The notes beneath the pieces are model-generated. The model was not told where the DNA came from, ran no database searches, and saw nothing but the letters and a program-made list of their open reading frames with translations. Below are positions 22,807-34,744 of a stretch of 64,000 nucleotides of DNA, in pieces (positions within the stretch are counted from its first letter, which is position 1; each line of letters opens with the position of its first letter). The stretch is from Macrophomina tecta. Lineage: Eukaryota > Ascomycota > Dothideomycetes > Botryosphaeriales > Botryosphaeriaceae. Location: NCBI GenBank assembly GCA_024180945.1, contig JAKSGN010000035.1, forward strand, positions 1,240,001 to 1,304,000, written 5' to 3'. The translations under genes and the position numbers were made by a program.

Positions 22807-24778
22807 ATGGCAAAGGACGACACGGAGCTGCAGCGCGTCGACTCGTACCAGTACCCCGCCGCCCACCTGGGCCATCTCACCGAGAACCAGCAAAATGCCC
22901 TCGAGAAGTTCAAGGACCTGTGTCGCGACGCCGGCTACTACCGTCCGGCCGGCGTTGACGGCAAGAAGATTGCCAGTCATGACGACGAGACCATGCTGTG
23001 AGCCCGACGCGCCTTCCCGCCGCCGCAGCGCTGATGTTGACGCTGACGCTGACGCCCGCCAGCCGCTACCTGAGAGCGCGCAAATTTTCGCCGCCCGACG
23101 CCCTCAAGCAGTTCAAGGACACCGAAGACTGGCGCAAGGAGAACAGCCTGGACGAGCTGTACGACACCATCGAGGTCAAGGAGTACGAGGAGACGCGCAG
23201 ATTAGTGAGCAGCATCCCGCGCGCCCTGCTTCGACCACCCGCCTAACTACCCTTCTCTGCGTCACAGTATCCCCAATGGACTGGCCGTCGCGACAGGCGC
23301 GGCATTCCCGTATACCTCTTCGAGGTTGCCCACTTGAACTCGAAAAACATGGCTGCCTACGACTCCAGCCACAAGGAGCAACAGACCAAAGCTACCGACA
23401 ACAAGGTTCCCACCAAGATGCTGCGCTTGTTCGCCCTCTATGAAAACCTCACTCGTTTCGTCATGCCTCTCTGCTCCGCTATTCCCGAGCGTGGCAACCC
23501 GGAGACCCCAATCTCCCAAAGCAACAACATCGTTGATATCTCCAAGGTTGGATTGAAGCAATTTTGGAATTTGAAGGGACACATGCAGGATGCCAGTCAG
23601 CTGGCCACTGCCCATTACCCGGAGACCTTGGACAGGATATTCGTGCGTGAAACACAGGCCTCTCCCCAACGTCCAGCACCAAAGTTAACGCTCTGGCTTC
23701 TCCACAGATCATCGGCGCCCCCTCCTTCTTCCCCACAGTCTGGAGTTGGGTCAAACGCTGGTTCGACCCGATCACCGTCTCCAAGATCTTCATTCTCACC
23801 GACAAGAACATGAAAGAGACGCTCGAGCAATACATCGACATCGAGAACATCCCTAAGAAGTACGGCGGCAAGCTGGATTTCGAGTTCGGCGACATGCCAA
23901 TCCTCGAGCCCGCCATCACTGCGCGCCTGCAGTTCCAGCATCCCAACGTGCAGAAGGGCGCCAACACCATTCCCACGGGCCCGGTCAAGTGGGAGGAGAC
24001 GCTGGACGGCACGGTGCAGGCCGTGGCCGTCGGGAGCGAAGCCGGCAAGCCGCGTCGCCAGGTCGTCGCCAGCCTCAAGGTCGACACCAGCCTGAAGGCC
24101 ATGCACGCCAGCTCCATTGCCGGCACCACCCCGCTCGTCGAGAAAGCAGACCCGCTGCTGGCCCCCACCACCACCACCGGCACCCACACCCAGCCCGCCG
24201 ACGACCCGGCCGCCGTCATCCTCGACACGCCCCCGAACGACTCAGCCTCCGAATCAGACCAGGCGAAGAACTCGATAGAGCAGCAGCAGACTAACGCCAA
24301 TGGTGATGATGCCGGGAAGGCGAGAACTGGTACGTCAGAGACTCGCTTCGCCGCTCAGGCACCCACTCACGCGCGTGATCAGCTGGCCAACGGGACTCCG
24401 CATGAGGCCGTCAACGACCACGGCCACGGCGACAAGACGGTCACCATGGAGCCCGGCACAATCGGGCAGGCGCCCAAGGACGTCTCGCAACCCCTACCCA
24501 CGACCGCTGCCGCCGCCGACGGAGGAGACGAGGCCGAGCAGAAGGGATACGTCGAGCAGGCCAAGGAGGCGGTGGGGGCGGTGGCACAGAAGGCCGGAGA
24601 GGTCGTGACCTCGGCGGCGGCCACGGCGGGACTGGTGAACGGGAAGAGGAAGGAGGAGACTGAGCCGAAGGTGGAGAAGAAGGAGGAGGATGAGAGGGTA
24701 GACAAGATGGAGGGGAGCAAGGTCGAGGAGTACTTGAGGCAACAAAACACGTCGACTGCTACGGAAGCTAAGGCGTAG
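22807..24778 (+). CDS. Sec14-like CRAL-TRIO lipid-transfer protein, 592 aa
   Basis: Cytosolic phosphatidylinositol/lipid transfer protein of the Sec14 family. The start ATG 22807 (MAKDDTELQ) precedes exons 22807-22997, 23063-23204, 23268-23642 and 23708-24778; introns are 65, 63 and 65 nt. Domains: a CRAL-TRIO N-terminal helical region with RYLRARKFSPPDALKQF formed across intron 1; then the lipid-binding fold with YPQWTGRRDRRGIPVYLF, the VDISKVGLKQFW strand, HYPETLDRIFIIGAPSFFP across intron 3, and TDKNMKETLEQYIDIENIPKKYGG, the usual end of the domain. After residue 330 or so comes a long low-complexity tail rich in Ala, Thr, Glu and Lys that is not part of the family core and looks disordered. 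Phosphoinositide binding is inferred from the family. Confidence 0.9.
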
Positions 24779-25689
24779 CTTATTTGGTTCTGGTCTTACT
24801 TTCCTACATCTGTCTCTCCTTCCGTCTCTCTGCATTCTCCACTTCACTTCGTACTTTATCTCGGGGGTTTTCAGGTCGAGTGATGTTCTCCTTCTATATA
24901 TTATCTTTTTCTTTTATTCTGTTCTGCATTTTTAATCATCATCCGGCGGCAAGGTCCGAGAGACGGAAAAAGAAAAAAAGAAGCGCCCCCCCTCCTCCGC
25001 TGGCATCCTAGTATTTTTTCCCAGGTGATATTAGAGTTGAGTGGTTCGAAACAGAGAAGAAAGATTACAAGTCCTGCTTGGGCAGCAGACGAGTATTTGT
25101 TCCGACGTAGTTGGCACTGGATAGGATAAAGAGACATACATATCAACACGACCGAGAAAAAAAAAAGAAAAAGAAAAGAAGAACCAAGAAAGGCTATTTC
25201 GCACAGACACGCTCCTTTATCAACATATGTGGAAATACATTCGGGAAACTCGGATTCTTGGCACGCAATACGAGGAGACGGTCATGAGCAGCGGCTTCTC
25301 TCTTGTAGTACGTCAGCGTTCACATTTTCATCCCATGGTATACGGCCGTTTCTAGCCTCCTTCATATCAGCTTTCGTCAAGTCTTTCTGGATTGTACATA
25401 CATATAGTTTTCCTTCCAATTCATCAAAATACGCTTTCTTACTCTGTGCAAAACTAAAAGATAATTCCGCTTTTGCCAGGCTAGCCTCCGTGACATTACA
25501 AAGAAAAAAATAAGGTTGTTTGAGAGAGTAATCGGAAAAACGCCCGTCAATGCCATCTCCCTTCCGTTCTCTCGCTATCTCTCCGGTAATCATCCAAGAC
25601 CACAACGAGATGCCTCGTTCCAGATAAACAACATTTATCTCCGCTTTATCCATCTCCCACCTCGACTACCGCCATCTACCTTCTCCCGC
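24779..25689. other. intergenic between convergent genes
   Basis: About 0.9 kb of AT-richer sequence with A-rich and T-rich runs (for example near 25158-25180), fitting the 3' untranslated regions of the Sec14-like and Pom152 genes. No gene seen. Confidence 0.5.
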
Positions 25690-28600
25690 CTAAAACGTCA
25701 ACCTCCCCTGCGCCCCACCCCCCTTAATCGCCTTCCTTTCCTCCTTCCCCCACGCGGCCCCGCTACCATCCGGATTCTTGCTGAAACTGCACCACGCATC
25801 GCGAATGCTAATAACCTCATAAGTACCCTCCTCGCTCGACTTAATGCGCATACTAAACTCGCCACTCGTCAGCGTCCTTGTCTCGAGTACCCTACTGCGC
25901 TGGCCAGGCCTAGCGTTCGTCGAGCGTGTATAAGTGAACTCAAACGGCGGAGTGCCGCCGAACTCGAACAGGATCTCGGCCTCACCACCCTCGTGGATAT
26001 CGACACGGGTCTCCTTGCCGCGGGAGACGCGGACGGAGGGCATCTCGTGGATGGTGGCGGCGAGATGGGTGTTGGCACGGCAGTGAGACGCGCTGTCGGC
26101 GACGCCCGTGATGGCGAAGGCGCCGGGCTTCTCGGCGAGGCGGCGGAACGTCGTGCCCTGGGAGACGGCCTTGAGCGACGCGCCGTTGAACGTGTAGAAG
26201 ACGGAGAAGGGGACCGCGCCGGACAGTGCGTACGAGAGGCGATCGCCCACGCAGAAGTCGGTGCGCGTGTCGAGCGGTGCGATTGACGGCGCGTTGTGCA
26301 CCGCAATCTGCACACGGGGTGCGTCACGGCTGGCCGACGAGAGCGCGGGCTTGTCCCGGCAGCCGCGGGAGTCGCGGACCTTGCGGATGGTGAGGCTCGA
26401 CATGCCGAGGTGGAGGTGACGGTGTGGGATCTTGATGTTGTGGCTCGTCGAAGGGATATTGGGGAACGACAATGTCTCGGCCTTGCTCGAGCCGGCGTGC
26501 TTGAGATTGACTTCCAAATGAAAAGGCGGCAGACCAGTAAATTCGATGGGAATGACTTCCTCGCCATCTTCTTCGCTGGTGCAGTAACTGTATGTCTTCC
26601 CCGGGGTCTTGAACTTGGCCGATGGACGAGGGTTTACTAGCTGCTCCACCTTTAGTGGCTGGAACGTCCTTGAGTTGTGATCGTAGTTGCTATCAGCCAG
26701 TTCGGTAAACTTGTATTGATGAATACCGGCCTTTGAGGTATCCATGGATATAGAGGCAATATTGAGGGCTGCATTGATTGCCTTGACTTGGTATCCGGAC
26801 CCAGGAGCATGGTGCTCATACTTGACAGTGTATGGTGGGCTACCGGTAAGAGCAATATCCAGACTGTCCTGATCGCCTTCGCAAATTTCCTGCCTGATGT
26901 ACTTGTCTCCAGAAAAGGTGACTGTCGTAGTCTCCGGAATCCTAAGGGTAGGTCGAGGAATCAAGCTGACCTCAAAAATCTTGGCAGCAGGATCAACCGA
27001 ACCAGGGCAAATCGCGTCATGGACGTCCAGAAGTTCGTACAACCCTTTTCCATTGACATCGAGGAAGTCGTTCGCATTGGTGAGCTTCCTAGTGTGGACG
27101 TGGTCGTCTGGGTCTTCGGCGTTCTTGTATTTGACATCCCAAGGCGCTTTTCCGGTGAGGCGAAGGGGCAGCGCAACCTTCTTACCCTCCAAGGTACGCA
27201 AGCTTCGTCTACCCTCAATTTGGCCAAAGTAACCTTTAGGACGCTCATGGCGGACACTTATCTTAGCCTCTTCTTTTAGGAATTCCTTACAGCCGACAGC
27301 GTCCGTCACGCTTGCCAAAGCCAAAGTGTACTCTCCGCCTTGGTCGAGAGGGTCGGTGGTAATCGTGAAAGTCTCGGTTTCGATACCAGTGATCTCTTTT
27401 TTGACCCTCTTGCGTGCATGGACGAGCTCATACTCAAGCGTCCACGGTCCTTCACCCTGCATCTTGACACCAAATGTGACGGGCTCATCGATGCAGGCTT
27501 CGGTCTTGGCAGGAGCATACACAAAATGCGCAGAGGCCGATGGCTTGACGTCTTGTTCAAGAACAAGGTTCTTGCGGGTAAGAGAAAGGCCTTTGTACAC
27601 TTGATCACTGACGCTAGTGAAGGAGTACGTGTAATGGCCAGCCTCTGGGGGCATAATATCCACCTGGCCTCGGAGACCTGTCACGTCCACATACTGCACT
27701 TGCTCGCCCTTTTCGCCCTTCTTCCTCATGGAGTACGAAACCTTGAAAGGAGGTGTACCAATAAGGTCCAAGTTCACCCGCAGTCCAAGGGGCCTGTTCG
27801 CACACTTGTCGAAGATCGGGGCACTGGCAATATCCAGGTCCGGCTCCGGAGGGTTGAGGAGAAGGCAAGAAGCAGGCTCCTCGACATCTCCAGTACACGT
27901 ATCCGTTGAGACTGACTTGAGAGTGTAGAGACCGCTCTTCTGGATCATTATCTTCTGCCCGGCACTCTTGAGTACCTCGATTTTGGTTCGGTTGGCTGCG
28001 GTGTGTTCTCCGTCCGAGGTCAACTCTTCCTCAGGAGTAAACATGTACTCAACAGTATGCTGTGAATCTGACAAAGCCTGCCTATTCGCTGCGCTCGAGG
28101 AGAAACGAATCGGGAAAGGAGCCTTTTGACCCTTGGCGACCCTAAGAGGATGCTGAGTATCACACCCATGCAGGTTGATGGTTGGCCGCTCGTAGACGTA
28201 GAAAGCGCGCTGCAGCTTCTCATCCAGCTTGGGAGCCTCGCCTTCTTCGATCTGGGTAGAGTATTTTATGACATTGCCTAGAGCGTCAGACACCTCATCC
28301 ACCGAATATGCCCACAGCCCCGACTGTGAAAGGCCGTCGCTGAGCGAGACTTCGATCGAGTGCGCACGAGCCCAAGAAACATCCACTTGCCCGGTGCGGA
28401 TCAAAGCATCCGAGACGGAAGAGCGGGAGAGAGGAGAGACGTAGTCATCCGGCTGAAGAAACTCGCTCTTGGACTCTCGTTCCCTTCCTTCCACCATCCT
28501 GCGGTACTTGAGCTGGAGAGGGGGCGTGCCAGTAACCACGATTCCAATATCCGCTGATTCACCTTTGCAGCGCGTCTTGCTGCTCGGCTTAATTCGAGCC

Positions 28601-29645
28601 TCGGGACAAGAAACGACCATGGCTTCAGAAACGCGTGTCTGGACCTCGAGTTTTGACTCATCGACGACTCTGCTGAGTCTGTAATAGCCCGTTTTCTTAA
28701 AAGTTGGAAGCAACAGCAAAGGTTCCTCTGGCAAATGTGTCTTCTTGGCCTTCTTCGCCTCCTTCACGAGATTTTTGACCTGTTTCTGTGACAGCGAGAT
28801 TGTCTCGTTCTGACCATTGTCGAGGTCGAAGCGCGCGATTTCGATGAGCATCGGAGTTGTCTGGTTGATCTGGATGGGGACCTTGATTTCCTTCGTGAAC
28901 CCGCCCAGGCAGAAGGAATCCTTGTTCGGGTTGAGGACCGCAGACCTACAGAAAATGGTCAGCGATGAAACACGACACCTTGGAGCAGGCACTCACCCTT
29001 CCGGAAGAATGTGAATGACCTGTTTACCTAGAATGAGAGACTCGTTGTGTAGGACGGTCCATGGGTCAACGTAATGCTCCTCAATAGCAGGCTCGCGGTC
29101 GTAGACGAGTTTGAAGAGACCACCGAGCCAAGCCGTGATTGGTATCTAAACTCATAAGCTCATGTCTGTCCGTTGTCGCCGCAGCATGGACTTACACCAA
29201 TTCGGAACATGAGCATGCCGTCCAACAACGCGTGCACGAGGAACAGAAATACCATGGTCGGCGGTGACCACTCCAGCCATGGTATCCTGAGCACAGGCAG
29301 CCCGAACAGAAACAGCCCGTCTATCATAACCCACTTCATAAACAGCCACAATGAGTCGGCTTGCTCGGTATGCAAGTTTATGAAGTCGTAGGCTCGCCAT
29401 GCCGCCAGGGCACCGTAGAAGAAGAAAGCGTACAGACGCTGGGTCGGGGCGGGGATGACGTCGGTGGAGATCAGAGGTTGTGTGCCATCATCGGCTGGGT
29501 TTTTGTTCATGATGTTGATGTCGGTGAGCGGGGCGCGCACGCGCAAAGGTTTGCCGCCGGGAGAAGCATCGTCGTATGGAGCTCTGCGAGCTGTGTCGGG
29601 CGTCTGGGGAAATGCGCCGGAGCGCAGACGAGGAGTGCCGTTCAT
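25690..29645 (-). CDS. POM152: nuclear pore membrane glycoprotein Pom152, 1284 aa
   Basis: Transmembrane nucleoporin forming the luminal ring that anchors the nuclear pore complex in the pore membrane. The start ATG 29645 gives MNGTPRLRSGAFPQTPDTARR; a longer frame to 29690 opens with GTG only. Exons 29196-29645, 28997-29145 and 25690-28945; introns 50 and 51 nt. The cytosolic N-terminus is followed by closely spaced hydrophobic segments (LYAFFFYGALAAWRAY, WVMIDGLFLFGLPVL, TMVFLFLVHALLDGML). Exon 2 then reads WLGGLFKLVYDREPAIEEHYVDPW and LGKQVIHILPEG, and the rest is a long luminal part of repeated Ig-like units, each with a GxPPF/GxPPY motif (for example TGSPPYTVKYEH, TGLPPFHLEV, FGGTPPFEFTYTR). 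Length and order match fungal Pom152. It is divergent from the UCH37 gene (397 bp between starts). Confidence 0.95.
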
Positions 29646-30042
29646 CTCATGCCGTGGCGGAGGTTCCAATCCGCATGGGCTCGCATCCACGGGCGCGCAA
29701 AGGGCGGACAGGAAGCGTGCAGGCGGGTGGATTGTTGGCGGGCAAGGCGCGGTGCGTTGTGTGGTGTTGATGCGTCTGCGCTGTCCGGCAAAACTGTTCG
29801 CGTCTTGCCCCGAGCTCGCTTTCTGGACGCGCCGTAGGGCTGAATCGAGCTCCAGCTCCCTCCATCTTCACCATGCGCACACACCCACCGCCCGCTTTGC
29901 GTGCTGCGCCAAGCTCAGTCCGCTAGAATCTGCTCAGAATGCTGCCTTCTGCCGTCTACAGTTCACCTGCATCCACCAACTCTGCAGTTTACCTTCATCG
30001 CGCCTAAGTCACCAGCGTCTCGCCCGCCTTCTACTTGCGACT
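29646..30042. promoter_or_regulatory. divergent promoter, POM152 / UCH37
   Basis: 397 bp separating two start codons on opposite strands. It must carry both promoters. No TATA box or known site stands out. Confidence 0.4.
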
Positions 30043-31472
30043 ATGGCGACTCGTGCTTCCAAGAGGAGGAAGACCAAGAGCAACGGCAGCTACTCCAACG
30101 GCCTTCTGGCAGAGCAAGGCAGAGTATTTCCTAATGATGCGTCTGTCGCTGCCACCGCCGGAGACAAGCGCAAATGGCAAGGCTTCTGTGAGATTGAGAA
30201 CGATCCCGTATGCTCTACCTCCGGTCCGCTCTCATGGATGTCCAGGCTGACTCCTCCAGGCATTCTTCAACGTCATGGTTCAAGAGTTTGGCGTTCAAGG
30301 CGTGAAAGTTCAAGAGGTCTTCGGCTTGGACGAAGCAATGCTGGCCATGCTTCCGTGAGTAGTACATACTTTCATGTGACAAAAGCTGAGCTCGTGCATA
30401 CAGAAAGCCCGTCTACGGCCTCATCTTCCTCTTCCGCTACGTCGAGGATGACTTCATCCAGCAAGAGAGCATCTGTCCTGACCACGTCTGGTTCGCTAAT
30501 CAGACGACCGGAAACGCTTGTGCTACTGTTGCACTACTCAACATCATTATGAACATTCCAGACATCGAGCTCGGCGAGAACCTCCGGAGCTTCAAGGACT
30601 TTACTCAAGGCTTCACCCCGGCCACTCGTGGAGAGCAGATTGTCCATTACGAATTCGTGAAAAATATCCACAATTCATTTGCTCGGTGGGATCCACCATC
30701 AGACCCCGCTTGTAACAGAGACCATTGACTGTTGACCAGGAAAATCGATATGATGAACATCGACCTCCAAATGCAGAATGACGCGACAAACAGATCGAAA
30801 ACATCCAAACATTCTAGCAAGGACAAGAACGCCGATGCAGCTTTCCACTTCATCGCCTTCGTGCCGATTGCAGGAGAGGTATGGAAGCTTGATGGACTCG
30901 ACCGCCAACCTCAAAAGTTGGAGATGATCGGCGACGGTGACTGGCTGGAAGTTGTTGCTCCCAATCTTCAAGCCCGCATGGCCCAGTATGAGGAAGGCCA
31001 GATCGAGTTTGGCCTTTTGGCCCTCGCGAGAGATCCACTTGTGGAGCAGCGACAACGCCTGGCCGAGAACATCAAGTTAATTCGCACGTGCGAAGATCGG
31101 CTCAGCAGTATCACGCCGGAATGGAAATCCTTTGCGGTCACAGAAGACGGGGCTGGCGACTCTGTGCTTAGCGGAGCGTCTTCAGAGCACTCGATAACTA
31201 TTGCAGATATACTCCAAGCAAAAATTCCTGAAGCGACGGAGAAGCGGATTAATGGAGATGACGACATTATGACTCTGATGGACCTTCGGCAAAAAGCCAT
31301 CACCGAACAAGCTGGCCTAAGAGCGGCTATCAGGGACGAAGAGAATGCTGCAGCTATCGACAGAGAGAAGGCCGAGGCCAGAAGGCACGATTATGGTCCT
31401 GCTATTCAGACGTGGCTGAGGATGCTCGCCGAAGAGGGCGTGCTGAAGGATCTGATACAGGAGCTGGGCTAG
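30043..31472 (+). CDS. ubiquitin C-terminal hydrolase, UCH37/UCHL5 type, 424 aa
   Basis: Cysteine protease (peptidase C12) that removes ubiquitin; UCH37 relatives act at the proteasome or in Ino80-type complexes. Exons 30043-30207, 30260-30354, 30404-30685 and 30740-31472, introns 52, 49 and 54 nt. The catalytic Cys lies in QTTGNACATVALLN with its oxyanion Gln just before. The catalytic His is in AAFHFIAFVPI, and the Asp in WKLDGLDRQP. The N-terminus (MATRASKRRKTKSNG) is basic and could be a nuclear signal. It continues FFNVMVQEFGVQGVKVQEVFGLDE and KPVYGLIFLFRYV, typical UCH sequence. The C-terminal extension has coiled-coil character and ends RRHDYGPAIQTWLRMLAEEGVLKDLI, resembling the ULD domain of UCH37 (proteasome tethering). 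Confidence 0.93.
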
Positions 31473-31736
31473 ATGCCGGGCCTTGCATGATTCATTGACA
31501 TTTGAAGAGGGGCTGAACGCCTTAGCCTAGCAGTGAAATTGGTATACATTATAAGGCCACATACAAGGCTAAAAAGGCCGCAGTAGATAACCAGATATTA
31601 CAATGCACGGAAATCATGACTCTGATCAGGATACGCAGCCAGCTCTGTGATGTGCAGGAAGCTGCCTGCTGCTTCAAGAATGGCATTACGCCCCGCATGA
31701 GAAATACAATAATACATGTCTGCCAAGCCAGCAGAA

Positions 31737-32540
31737 TTAGAACCTGAGGCGGCGCACAACGAGCCAGTAATATGCAGCGCCAAAGGCAGCACCACCAATG
31801 TGGCCACTGTGACCAACTCTGCTATTTGGATCGTTCAGGTAGAAGGCGTCATAAGCAATGTAGGCAGAGAACATCGCCCAGGCAGGAATGCCAATTGGAA
31901 TGAAGGCGAATTGCCACTTGGCGTTTGGAGCAATCAAGGCCATGGTTGCAGCAAGGCCTGAGACAGCTCCGCTGGCTCCAATTGCAGCGGATTGCTGCCT
32001 GTTGCCCTGAGCCTTCTTCTGGTAATAGAATCCAAGAGAACCAGCAAGACCAGCACCAAGGTAGAGGGTGAGGAAGCTAGCGGGGTTGATTCTCGGTACG
32101 TATGCAATCAAGGCATCACCGAAAGACTTGAGGGCGAGCATATTAAAGACAAAGTGTGGCAAGTCCTTGTGCGAGAAAGCGGCAGTGATACAGGTCCACC
32201 ACCGACCGCGCTCGGGATCGTCGGTTTTGAAGACAAACTGGTTGACCAGGCCTTGCCACAGCTGGCGCTTGTCGAGTTGGACATACTTGGCGATCTGGCG
32301 GTACGTCTCGGGCGAGAAAGCGGCCTTGAGGTCGAATGGGATGGTGTTGTCCGCATACTTCCAGGCAGCAAAGACGGCCGTGTTCAATCCCAAGAAGGTA
32401 TAGAGCCAGCGCTGGGACGCGTGCTGGCCTGCTGATTGGCCAAAGGAAGAATAGAAGCGGCGAGCCAGAGCGGCGCGATGCAGGGCGCTGGTGGGCGGCA
32501 GCTTTGCAGCGCGGATGAGGCCCGGGCGGAGCAGCGGCAT
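31737..32540 (-). CDS. mitochondrial-type rhomboid protease, 267 aa
   Basis: Intramembrane serine protease. The start ATG 32540 gives MPLLRPGLIRAAKLPPTSAL followed by RRFYSSF, a basic amphipathic leader suited to mitochondrial import; a longer frame from 32603 would bury this leader. Single exon. Rhomboid signatures: WWTCITAAFSHKDLPHFVFN contains H-x4-H-x3-N in TM2; the catalytic Ser is in AIGASGAVSGLAA; the catalytic His is in VGHSGHIGGAAFGAAYYW. Six to seven TM segments are visible. Family members in yeast mitochondria (Pcp1/Rbd1) process Mgm1 and Ccp1; which substrate applies here is inferred only. It is divergent from the DHH1 gene. Confidence 0.9.
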   Translation of the reverse strand: MPLLRPGLIRAAKLPPTSALHRAALARRFYSSFGQSAGQHASQRWLYTFLGLNTAVFAAWKYADNTIPFDLKAAFSPETYRQIAKYVQLDKRQLWQGLVNQFVFKTDDPERGRWWTCITAAFSHKDLPHFVFNMLALKSFGDALIAYVPRINPASFLTLYLGAGLAGSLGFYYQKKAQGNRQQSAAIGASGAVSGLAATMALIAPNAKWQFAFIPIGIPAWAMFSAYIAYDAFYLNDPNSRVGHSGHIGGAAFGAAYYWLVVRRLRF

Positions 32541-33170
32541 AGCGGAAGTCTGAGTAAGGTTGGCGGATGACGGGGCGTGCGACGGCTGGCAGTGGTGATC
32601 CAAGCGGTGGTGGTGGTGGCGTCTTCGGCGAATCGGCGCATCCTCGGACCAGGTCGGTGCGGGCTGCTGTCAGTGTCCCTCTCGACGACCAAACCTGCCC
32701 TCATCCCACACTCCTCTGCCTTGCCCGCCCTCCCATCCAACTCCGCACACCACTACGCTCTCGCGCTTGCGCCCAATCCCATCCTCCTCATCTGCCCGAG
32801 CTCGTTCTCGTGCCTGCCCCGCACTATTGCAGGTCAAACCATCCGCACCACTGCACGCTCCTCGCGACAACTCCTCGCCCACCTGTCCGCGAGTCGAACC
32901 TACAGCTCCGCCACTAAGCTCCTCCTTCGTGCTGCATAAACAGACTGCTTGCCTACTGGACACCCACACGCCGTCCTCACTTGCGCGCTCCAAACCTGCC
33001 CCTCGCGTCACCTCCTTTGCCGACGCCGACTCGCACGCCTGCAGCCACGTGCTTGGAGTCGAATCCCTTGAGCTACAACCCCGCGCTACGACTGCCCTCT
33101 ACCACCACCTGGGCTGATCCGATCACACCTCCATTCCCTACCCCGCCAACGATCCCATCCACATCTCTCA
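32541..33170. promoter_or_regulatory. divergent promoter, rhomboid protease / DHH1
   Basis: 630 bp between two start codons on opposite strands, C-rich on the plus strand near the DHH1 start (pyrimidine-rich leader common in highly expressed fungal genes). Open frames here are composition artefacts. Confidence 0.45.
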
Positions 33171-34744
33171 ATGGCGGCAGATATCACGAACCAGCTCGGC
33201 GCGACGAGCTTGAACGATTCGCCCGCCGATTGGAAGAACGGCCTCAAAGCACCCCCTAAGGATAACAGAGTACAGACGGAGGATGTCACCGCAACCAAGG
33301 GTCTGGAGTTTGAAGATTTCTACATTAAGAGAGAGCTGATGATGGGTATCTTCGAGGCTGGCTTCGAAAAGCCCTCGCCCATCCAAGAAGAGACCATCCC
33401 CGTCGCCCTCACTGGCCGTGACATTCTGGCCCGCGCCAAGAACGGCACCGGCAAGACCGCGGCCTTCGTCATCCCTACCCTTGAGCGCATTAACCCCAAG
33501 AGCACCAAGACCCAAGCCCTAATCCTGGTGCCAACGAGAGAACTCGCTCTCCAGACTTCGCAGGTTTGCAAGACCCTTGGCAAGCACCTGGGCCTCAACG
33601 TAATGGTCACCACTGGAGGCACGGGCCTCAAGGACGACATCATCCGTTTGAGCGAGCCGGTCCACATCATTGTGGGTACGCCGGGAAGGATATTGGATCT
33701 GGCCAGCAAAGGTGTTGCTGACCTTTCTGCCTGTCCAACCTTCGTTATGGATGAAGCTGATAAGCTTCTTTCTCCCGAATTTACTCCTGTCATCGAGCAA
33801 CTCCTGGCCTTTCACCCTAAGGACCGCCAGGTCATGCTCTTCTCCGCTACTTTCCCCATTGTTGTCAAGAGCTTCAAGGTATGTCGAGACATGTTCTCAC
33901 AATGTGGGAGTGAAACCCGGTCTCTAAATCAGCGCAGGACAAACACATGAACCAGCCATACGAAATCAACTTGATGGACGAACTTACTCTTCGCGGTATC
34001 ACCCAGTACTACGCTTTTGTTGAAGAGAAGCAGAAGGTCCACTGCTTGAACACCCTCTTCAATAAGCTCCAAATTAACCAGTCGATCATATTCTGCAATT
34101 CTACCAACCGTGTCGAGCTTCTTGCTAAGAAGATCACTGAGCTTGGCTACTCTTGCTTCTACTCTCACGCCAAGATGCTCCAGCATGCCCGTAACCGTGT
34201 CTTCCACGATTTCAGGAACGGCGTTTGCCGTAATTTGGTTTGCTCGGATCTGCTCACCCGTGGTATCGACATTCAGGCTGTCAATGTCGTCATCAACTTC
34301 GACTTCCCCAAAAACGCTGAAACTTACCTGCACCGCATCGGTCGTTCCGGTCGTTTCGGTCACTTGGGTCTAGCCATCAATCTTATCAACTGGGACGACC
34401 GCTTTAACCTGTACAAGATCGAGCAGGAGCTTGGTACTGAGATCCAGCCGATCCCCCAGACCATTGAGAAGAAGCTCTACGTCTATGAGTCCCCAGAGAG
34501 CATTCCTCGCCCTATTTCGAACGCTCCCGCCAACAGGCTCCCTCCTCAGCAGAACCAGCAGGCTCCGGCTCAGGGACAGCCTCAGGATCAGGACCCTAAC
34601 GCAAATGCCCCTCGTGGAAATGCCCAGCATGGCGGTCGTGGTGGCTACAGGGGACAGCGTGGTGGTTTCCAGGGTCAACGCCGCGGTGGTGGCGGCCAGC
34701 GCAACGGATACAACGGACAGCGCACTCCTCGGCCTCAAGCATAA
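33171..34744 (+). CDS. DHH1: DEAD-box RNA helicase Dhh1/DDX6, 504 aa
   Basis: Cytoplasmic P-body helicase that promotes mRNA decapping and translational repression. Exons 33171-33878 and 33938-34744 with a 59-nt intron (GTATGT, CTAAAT, GCAG). All helicase motifs are visible: Q motif [14 protein letters not shown]; motif I AKNGTGKT; Ia PTRELALQ; Ib [15 protein letters not shown] in [17 protein letters not shown] in LFSATFP; then [27 protein letters not shown] and [13 protein letters not shown] (motif VI). [21 protein letters not shown] is characteristic of Dhh1. The C-tail is Gln/Pro-rich and then Arg/Gly-rich (GGYRGQRGG), typical of filamentous fungal orthologues and likely involved in phase separation. 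Length compares with 506 aa in budding yeast. Confidence 0.97.
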